Below, piece after piece: positions 14,193 to 18,948 of a DNA stretch of 18,948 nt. The stretch spans positions 1 through 18,948 of the forward strand of contig CATYDM010000039.1 of NCBI GenBank assembly GCA_958405195.1, read 5' to 3'. Below the pieces are notes generated by a model, which was not told the DNA's origin, made no database searches, and was given only the letters and a program-made list of their open reading frames with translations. Source of the DNA: an uncultured Collinsella sp. (lineage in GTDB: Bacteria; Actinomycetota; Coriobacteriia; Coriobacteriales; Coriobacteriaceae). The position numbers and the translations under genes are program-made. Position 1 is the first letter of the stretch, and the number at the start of each line of letters is the position of its first letter.

Positions 14193-15320
14193 TTATGCAA
14201 ATACGATCAAGTTATCCCTGTGTATCGCCGGCTTCTCGGCCAGGTTAGCGAGCAGGCGGTTGCTGGCAATCTGGTCTTGGCGGCGACCGGCAGCAAGTTC
14301 CAGCACGTCCGAATCGGCCTCGGCGATACCGCGGGCGACGACCATACCGCTCGGATCGCACACATCGAGCACATCGCCCTCGGCAAACTGGCCATCGACC
14401 TCGCGAATACCCACCGCAAGCAAGGAAGAGCCACGGCTAACCAGCGCCTTCGCAGCACCATCATCAACCGTCACCGACCCATGTGCCTTGTCGCCCAGCG
14501 CGATCCACAGCTTGCGGGGTGCGATGTCCAGACGCTCCGCCGGCGGATCGAACAGCGTGCCCACGCTCTCGCCGCGGGCGAGGCGCACGAGCGCATCGGG
14601 CTCCTCGCCCGAGCAAATCACGCTCTGAATGCCCGCCGTCATCAGGATGCGGCTCGCGCGGATCTTGGTAATCATGCCGCCCGTGCCCACCGATGTGGAA
14701 GAATCGCCCGCCGAGGCAATAATCTTGGCATCGATCTTATGCACGACAGGAACAAACTCGGCCGTGGGGTCCTCATGCGGATTGGCAGTATAGAGACCAT
14801 CGATGTCCGAGAGCGTCACGCACAGATCGGCAGATACCAGGCAGCTCACGAGCGCCGCCAGTGTGTCGTTGTCGCCAAACTTGATCTCGTCGACGGTAAC
14901 GGTGTCGTTCTCGTTGACGACCGGCACCACGCCCAGCTCCACCAGACGCAGCAGGGCGTCGCGCGCGTGCAGGTAGGACGTGCGACGCGCCGTGTCGTGA
15001 CGCGTGAGCAGCACGAGCGAGGTGAGCAGGTCGCGCGCATGGAACTCCTCGTCGTAGGCCGACGAGATGATGCACTGACCAGCCGAGGCGCAGGCCTGCA
15101 GGCTCGGAAGGTCACCGACCGGCTTGCGGTCGAAGCCTAGCACGGGATAGCCACAGGCGATAGCGCCCGAGCTCACCACGACCAGACGCCAGCCGAGCTT
15201 GCGCAGCGCTGCGGCTTGATCGGCAAGTCCGCCGATAAAGGCGCGGTTGACCTTGCCATCGGCGCCCACCACCGTGGACGAACCGATCTTTACCACCATC
15301 GTTTTATAAGAAGTCGTCAT
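14193..15320 (-). CDS. proB: Glutamate 5-kinase
   Basis: ProB phosphorylates the gamma-carboxyl group of glutamate with ATP, the first and usually feedback-controlled step of proline synthesis. The 375-residue protein has the amino-acid kinase domain (MVVKIGSSTVV from residue 8; VVVSSGAI about 47-54; NENDTV 137-142; KFGDNDTL; TLSDIDGLYT 169-178; GTGGMITKI 212-220). A C-terminal PUA domain runs from about 277 to 355. The ATG at 15320 and a second ATG at 15299 are both possible starts, and neither has a recognisable ribosome site. The longer one is given. It lies 79 bases downstream of pncB on the same strand, so co-transcription with pncB is likely. Its pathway partner proA is downstream but interrupted by an opposing gene. 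Confidence 0.95.
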   Translation of the reverse strand: MTTSYKTMVVKIGSSTVVGADGKVNRAFIGGLADQAAALRKLGWRLVVVSSGAIACGYPVLGFDRKPVGDLPSLQACASAGQCIISSAYDEEFHARDLLTSLVLLTRHDTARRTSYLHARDALLRLVELGVVPVVNENDTVTVDEIKFGDNDTLAALVSCLVSADLCVTLSDIDGLYTANPHEDPTAEFVPVVHKIDAKIIASAGDSSTSVGTGGMITKIRASRILMTAGIQSVICSGEEPDALVRLARGESVGTLFDPPAERLDIAPRKLWIALGDKAHGSVTVDDGAAKALVSRGSSLLAVGIREVDGQFAEGDVLDVCDPSGMVVARGIAEADSDVLELAAGRRQDQIASNRLLANLAEKPAIHRDNLIVFA

Positions 15321-15399
15321 ACGTCAAACCAATCAACTGTTCAGCGAACGGCCGAGCTGGCGGCCAAGGGAGCGTGACTCGCCCCTACCGCCCAAGGAA

Positions 15400-16905
15400 T
15401 CATTTTGCCCAGGGGAAAGCCGAGGCCGCGGCCATGTTCTTGCGCACGAGCTCGTCGCGCACCTGAGCCAGGCCCTGCTCCATGCCCACCACATAGGTCT
15501 GCGGGTACAGAAAGCGCTTGAAAGCTGCGTCCAGATGATCGAGCGCCCAAACACAGCGCTCACGCGCGTCCTGGATGCTCTCACGCGGAGCCACTGCACT
15601 GCCATCGCGCACGATCGGCACCAGCAGCTCGCGATACTCAAGCTCCGACACGTCGGTCACCAGGGCGGCATCATTCACGGCCACGAGGGTATTGCCGCGC
15701 GCGGCGCCCTCCCCCACCAGATGGTCCTCGTCGTAGATCATGTCGCAGACCGGGCCGCCAAAGCCGTCGTAATAACGGCGCACGCGCTGCACGCCCGGGA
15801 TCGTGCGCTTGTAGGGCTGCTCGGAGAGCTTGACCACCGGCGTCCACGGGTCGGCCTCGTTCGCACGGCGGGCGGAAAGCTTGTACACGCCGCCCAGCGC
15901 CGGCTGGTCGTAGCAGGTCGCGAGCTTGGTACCCACGCCAAAGCTATCGATGGGCGCGCCCTGGTCGAGCAGCGACTGAATCGTGTACTCGTCCAGGTCG
16001 TTGGACACCGAGATACCCACATAGGACAGGCCCTCGGCATCAAAACGGCCGCGAACATACTTGGAGAGCTTGGCGAGGTCGCCCGAGTCAATGCGAATAG
16101 CCGACAGGCGCTCGCCCGCCGCCTCCATCTCCTTGGCGACCGTAATGGCATGCTCGCAGCCCTCGCGCACGTCATAGGTGTCGATGAGCAGCGTACAGTT
16201 CTTGGGGCTCGACTTGGCAAAGGCGCGGAAGGCCTCGAGCTCGGAATCGAAGCTCATCACCCAGCTGTGCGCATGCGTGCCAAAGACGGGAATACCGTAG
16301 CGGCGGCCGGCGAGCACATTGGACGTAGAGGAGCAGCCGGCGACGTAGCTCGCGCGCGCAACGGCCAGGCCGCCATCGGGACCCTGGGCTCGGCGCAGGC
16401 CAAACTCGGCCACGGGACGGCCGTCCGCCGCCAGCACCACTCGCGCCGTCTTGGTGGCGACAAGTGTCTGGAACCCGACGATGTTGAGCAGCGCCGTCTC
16501 AAGCAGCTGGCACTCGAGCGCAGGACCGGTGACGCGCACCATGGGCTCGCGTGGAAAGACGAGCTCGCCCTCGGGGACGGCGTCGATATTTACATGCGCA
16601 CGAAAATCGCGCAGGTAGTCGAGGAATGCGGACTTGAACATCGCGCCGCCGGCCGGGGCCTGGAGCGAGGCGAGGTAGTCGATATCCTCGGGCGTAAAGC
16701 GCAGATTCTCGACTAGCTCGGGCAGCTCGGCGGTGCCGCACATGACGGCATAGGCGCTGCCAAAGGGATGGTCGCGGTAAAACGCGGTAAAACAACCCTG
16801 CTCATTGGCCTTGCCGCTCTCCCACAGGCCCTGGGCCATAGTGAGTTCGTACAGATCGGTGAGCATTGCGATGTCGGTGGGATGAGAGATATCGGTCAAA
16901 GCCAT
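15400..16905 (-). CDS. pncB: Nicotinate phosphoribosyltransferase
   Basis: PncB makes nicotinate mononucleotide from nicotinate and PRPP, the entry step of the Preiss-Handler NAD salvage route, in the cytoplasm. The 501-residue length fits the longer Gram-positive form. Landmarks are MLTDLYELTMAQG (14-26), FGTHAHSWVMSF (208-219; His213 is the likely phosphorylated histidine), LLIDTYDVREG (239-249), IRIDSGDLAKLS (270-281) and SNDLDEYTI (301-309). The reading frame extends upstream to 16962, but GAAAGG lies 7 bases before the ATG at 16905, and the family-typical N-terminus starts there. The gene follows the tail-anchored protein gene by 84 bases without a visible terminator and precedes proB by 79 bases, so the three may form one transcription unit. 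Confidence 0.96.
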   Translation of the reverse strand: MALTDISHPTDIAMLTDLYELTMAQGLWESGKANEQGCFTAFYRDHPFGSAYAVMCGTAELPELVENLRFTPEDIDYLASLQAPAGGAMFKSAFLDYLRDFRAHVNIDAVPEGELVFPREPMVRVTGPALECQLLETALLNIVGFQTLVATKTARVVLAADGRPVAEFGLRRAQGPDGGLAVARASYVAGCSSTSNVLAGRRYGIPVFGTHAHSWVMSFDSELEAFRAFAKSSPKNCTLLIDTYDVREGCEHAITVAKEMEAAGERLSAIRIDSGDLAKLSKYVRGRFDAEGLSYVGISVSNDLDEYTIQSLLDQGAPIDSFGVGTKLATCYDQPALGGVYKLSARRANEADPWTPVVKLSEQPYKRTIPGVQRVRRYYDGFGGPVCDMIYDEDHLVGEGAARGNTLVAVNDAALVTDVSELEYRELLVPIVRDGSAVAPRESIQDARERCVWALDHLDAAFKRFLYPQTYVVGMEQGLAQVRDELVRKNMAAASAFPWAK

Positions 16906-16989
16906 GGGGCGACCTTTCGGATGTGTGGTGCAGAATTTGAGGGTTGGACGAGAGCAGAGCATGCGGACATGACGCCCGATGCAAATCGG

Positions 16990-17448
16990 TTAGAGCAGGC
17001 CCATGCTGGTCAGGATCGTGTAGCCCATAAAGATGACAAACGCGATGAGGGCAAGGACAATGATGATTTTTTGAGCCGGCGCCATGCCAGGGATCTCGTT
17101 CTCGCCCGTAGGTTCCTTGGAGGTAACCATGCGCTGGGCAAAGGTCATCTCGTCACGGCTCGGCTTGGGCTCGACGGACTTAAGACGAGCGGCCTTTTTA
17201 GGCTGAGGTTTGGGCGCGGCAGGTGCAGGCTTCGCAGCAGCGGGCTTGGGTGCGGGCGCGGGCTTGCGCTCGGATGCGGCGTTCGAGGCGACCTCCTCGG
17301 CCTTCGCACGCTCGGCGCGCAGGGCAGCCAGCTCCTCACGCTCGCGACGGGCCTCTTCCCGAGCCTCGCGGCGGGCCTTCTCAGCGCGGAGCTCTTCCAA
17401 CTCAGCGCGCTCCTCGTCGGACAATGGTTGGGACTCAAGCTCGGCCAT
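16990..17448 (-). CDS. Small tail-anchored coiled-coil protein, function unknown
   Basis: I do not recognise a named family for this 152-residue protein. Residues 10-55 are an Arg/Glu/Ala heptad-like helix, very likely a coiled coil (EERAELEELRAEKARREARE). Residues 62-97 are a Pro/Ala/Lys-rich spacer. A short conserved-looking piece follows (RDEMTFAQRMVTS). One hydrophobic segment (about 128-147) ends at the C-terminus with only a few residues after it, so the protein should be tail-anchored with its bulk in the cytoplasm. GAAAGGG lies 8 bases before the ATG at 17448; an earlier in-frame codon at 17484 falls inside the tRNA terminator and is rejected. The gene begins only 23 bases after that terminator, leaving almost no room for its own promoter. 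Confidence 0.83.
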   Translation of the reverse strand: MAELESQPLSDEERAELEELRAEKARREAREEARREREELAALRAERAKAEEVASNAASERKPAPAPKPAAAKPAPAAPKPQPKKAARLKSVEPKPSRDEMTFAQRMVTSKEPTGENEIPGMAPAQKIIIVLALIAFVIFMGYTILTSMGLL

Positions 17449-17466
17449 GGTATAGCCCTTTCTTTT

Positions 17467-17498
17467 AAAAAAAGCCGCCGACACAATGTCAGCGGCTT
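17467..17498 (-). terminator. Intrinsic terminator after tRNA-Ala
   Basis: On the minus strand a 12-bp stem (17498-17487 with 17483-17472, including one T-G pair) with a 3-base loop is followed by seven T. It starts 14 bases past the tRNA discriminator base. A weak promoter might be buried in it: CTGACA, 18 bases, TTTAAA. Confidence 0.9.
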
Positions 17499-17512
17499 AT
17501 CAAATCCAAGGG

Positions 17513-17585
17513 TGGAGACGAAGGGAGTCGAACCCTCGGCCTCTGCCATGCGACGGCAGCGCTCTCCCAACTGAGCTACGTCCCC
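17513..17585 (-). tRNA. tRNA-Ala (CGC)
   Basis: The 73-base minus-strand gene folds with acceptor strands GGGGACG/CGTCTCC, a D arm (TAGCTCAGTTGGGAGAGC), an anticodon stem CTGCC/GGCAG with loop GTCGCAT (anticodon CGC, reading GCG) and a GGTTCGACTCC T arm. The acceptor stem contains a G3-U70 pair, the identity element of tRNA-Ala, which supports the call. The discriminator is A. CCA is not encoded, since the genomic sequence continues CCC. Confidence 0.97.
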
Positions 17586-17598
17586 AGGACAAGTTGAT

Positions 17599-17626
17599 AT
17601 TTTACCTACGGCTCGCCAACTGTCAA
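17599..17626 (-). promoter_or_regulatory. Predicted promoter of tRNA-Ala
   Basis: Minus strand: a perfect TTGACA -35 (17626-17621), 16 bases, and TAAAAT -10 (17604-17599). Start is expected near 17592, about 7 bases before the mature tRNA. This is the best promoter match in the window. Confidence 0.72.
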
Positions 17627-17691
17627 CGCCCAATAACCAGTCTTTTTGGGGCGCGGCTATTTTGGCAACTTTTCGAACAGGCGATCCTCTC

Positions 17692-17725
17692 GATGATTTT
17701 TTATCCCCGTCCCAGAAAAATCATC
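17692..17725. repeat. Inverted repeat just after the radical SAM gene
   Basis: GATGATTTTT (17692-17701) and AAAAATCATC (17716-17725) are perfect 10-base reverse complements around 14 bases. The stem lies 10 bases past the stop of the minus-strand radical SAM gene. It is AT-rich and lacks a following T run on that strand, so it is not a canonical terminator, but it may act as a 3' stabilising hairpin. Confidence 0.45.
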
Positions 17726-17735
17726 AACGAACGCA

Positions 17736-18674
17736 CTACTTTGCGCTGGTAAGAACACCGGTGGTGTCGAAGGCCGGGGTGAAGCTCTCGTCTACCGCGC
17801 CGCCCTCTTGCCAGAACATCGTCGTAAAACCCAGGTCGTCGGCATGGTCGAGCACCTGCTCGTACTCCTCACGCGTCACGGCGCGTGCCAGGTCGCCGCC
17901 CTGCTCGCGCATGAGCGCATTGGGCGTGTACTGGTTCATAACCGAGATCGGCACGTCGCCCACCGTCTGCCACACCAGGTCCAGCACGCGACACGAATCG
18001 TCTGCATGCCCCGGAAGCACCAGGTGGCGCACGATCATACCGCGCTTCATAAGTCCGTCCTTGTCCACCAACTCTCCCCCGCGGCGCTCGATCTCGCGCG
18101 CCATCTGGGCCAGACCCGACACGGCCACACGCGGGTAATCCTTTATATGAGAGAGCGACTGCGCAAGCCCGGCATCGGCATATTTAAAGTCGGTAAGCCA
18201 CACATCGACCAGGTCGCCCAGCGCCGCCACGGCACTCGCGCGCTCGTAACCGCTCGTGTTGTAGACGATTGGGATGACCAGCCCGCGCGTCCGTGCCGCG
18301 GCAATCGCGGCAGGCAACAGGTGTGCATAGTGCGTCGCCGTCACCAAATTGATGTTGTTAGCACCCTGGTCCTGCAATTCCAGCATAATCTCGACCAGGC
18401 GCCCGGGCGAAATCTCAAGCCCAAAATTGCCCGTCGAGATCTCGTGGTTCTGGCAATAGACGCATTTGAGCGAGCAGCCGCTAAAGAAGATCGTGCCCGA
18501 ACCGGCCTCGCCCGAGATAGGCGGCTCCTCCCACATATGGAGCGCCGCGCGGGCCACCTTGAGCGTGTCGTTAGCACCGCATACGCCGCGCGCGCCCTCA
18601 TCGCGCGCCGCACCGCAACGGCGCGGACACAAATGGCAGGCGGGCGAAAAAAGTTCGGTCAACGACGTCGGCAT
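17736..18674 (-). CDS. Radical SAM protein, PflX type (COG1313-like)
   Basis: This is a 312-residue radical SAM enzyme related to pyruvate formate-lyase activating enzymes. An N-terminal cysteine set (C13, C16, C20 in CHLCPRRCG and C32 in GVCG) precedes AALHMWEEPPISG, a hallmark of the PflX group. The cluster-binding motif CSLKCVYC then supplies C67, C71 and C74 (CxxxCxxC) for the SAM-bound 4Fe-4S cluster. The rest is the TIM-barrel core. Members are often annotated as putative PFL-activating enzymes, but their target is not established, and no glycyl radical enzyme lies in the window. The ATG at 18674 has GGAGC (18687-18683) 8 bases upstream. An in-frame TTG at 18689 would overlap that site. 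It is transcribed toward tRNA-Ala. Confidence 0.88.
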   Translation of the reverse strand: MPTSLTELFSPACHLCPRRCGAARDEGARGVCGANDTLKVARAALHMWEEPPISGEAGSGTIFFSGCSLKCVYCQNHEISTGNFGLEISPGRLVEIMLELQDQGANNINLVTATHYAHLLPAAIAAARTRGLVIPIVYNTSGYERASAVAALGDLVDVWLTDFKYADAGLAQSLSHIKDYPRVAVSGLAQMAREIERRGGELVDKDGLMKRGMIVRHLVLPGHADDSCRVLDLVWQTVGDVPISVMNQYTPNALMREQGGDLARAVTREEYEQVLDHADDLGFTTMFWQEGGAVDESFTPAFDTTGVLTSAK

Positions 18675-18758
18675 AAAAACATGCTCCAAAACAACGATTC
18701 AGCAGCTCAAACGTAAAGGGACCAACCGCACAGACGGCTCGAGCCCCAAGGCGCCGTA

Positions 18759-18787
18759 ATCGTCCGACACGATTTTTGTAATGTCAA
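18759..18787 (-). promoter_or_regulatory. Candidate promoter of the PflX-type gene
   Basis: Minus strand: perfect TTGACA (18787-18782), 17 bases, GACGAT (18764-18759). The -35 and spacing are ideal but the -10 matches only three positions. The leader would be about 75 bases. Confidence 0.4.
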
Positions 18788-18812
18788 GACTGGAATCGAC
18801 AAAGTGCCGCTT

Positions 18813-18948
18813 TATGATGTAGGTATTCCGCCCCCCGCGGAGCAACTGGGTGAACCGTCGCGTTTATTTAGGGAGCCCACACAGTCGTACCTAGTACAGG
18901 TATCCTTCGTTGTTAAGGAAGCTGGAACCGTAGATGAGGGCAACCACC
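18813..18948 (+). other. Noncoding right edge with a strong -10 box and adjacent hairpins, possible structured RNA
   Basis: No reading frame covers 18760-18948. A good -10 box, TATGAT, lies at 18813-18818 with a weak -35 (CTGGAA, 18790-18795). The following sequence contains CCGCGG, a perfect 5-bp hairpin TACCT/AGGTA (18888-18902) and, directly next to it, TCCTT/AAGGA (18903-18919). It could be the 5' part of a small RNA or the leader of a plus-strand gene beyond the edge. 6S RNA and other conserved RNAs were considered, but I cannot match the sequence to any of them with confidence. An RNA on the minus strand entering from the right is also possible. Confidence 0.3.

Noticed and set aside
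18841..18862. Resemblance of TGGGTGAACCGTCGCG to the T-box core (GGTGG-ACCGCG)
   Set aside because: The match needs an insertion and a mismatch, and no stem I features or terminator pair could be placed upstream or downstream.

Overview
The window is a GC-rich, gene-dense chromosomal segment. It most resembles the gut actinobacterial class Coriobacteriia, probably Collinsella or a near relative. This is inferred from overall GC and codon use, a Rho factor with a very long Ala/Lys/Arg-rich N-terminal extension, a stand-alone CarD-like protein, and GGGACAGGCACC-type hairpins between genes. No phage, insertion sequence, CRISPR array or toxin-antitoxin locus was seen. Most of the window is housekeeping.

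Layout. 1-2429: the 5' part of tRNA-His (minus strand), then a class I aminotransferase and a ROK-family fructokinase (plus strand). 2430-7300: a minus-strand block holding rho, then a two-helix membrane protein with a long disordered tail, followed downstream by a small VanZ-like membrane protein. A bidirectional hairpin closes the convergent fructokinase/VanZ junction. 7300-7815: a 527-base gap with the rho leader, a 149-bp element bounded by 26-bp inverted repeats, and the argS terminator. 7816-11205: argS (minus), a palindrome-bearing divergent gap, a CarD-like regulator and an HD-domain protein (plus). 11221-15320: the last two proline-biosynthesis enzymes that precede P5C, proA and proB (both minus), separated by a prolyl aminopeptidase gene on the plus strand. 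15400-17448: nicotinate phosphoribosyltransferase and a small tail-anchored coiled-coil protein (minus). 17467-18948: tRNA-Ala(CGC), a PflX-type radical SAM protein (minus), and a noncoding right edge with a promoter-like site and adjacent hairpins.

How the genes may work together. ProB and ProA make glutamate semialdehyde for proline synthesis, and the aminopeptidase between them releases free proline from peptides, so 11.2-15.3 kb looks like a proline supply locus with divergent transcription. PncB salvages nicotinate into NAD. The tRNA-Ala, tail-anchored, pncB and proB genes lie in one direction with short gaps. The tRNA terminator sits 23 bases before the tail-anchored gene, which raises the possibility of readthrough control. 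Rho, CarD and ArgS are information-processing genes. Little can be said about the role of the membrane protein/VanZ pair.

No clearly new multi-gene system is visible. The items most worth a second look are the inverted-repeat element upstream of rho, the Rho extension combined with an atypical primary RNA-binding motif, the uncharacterised membrane proteins, and the unassigned noncoding stretch at the right edge.
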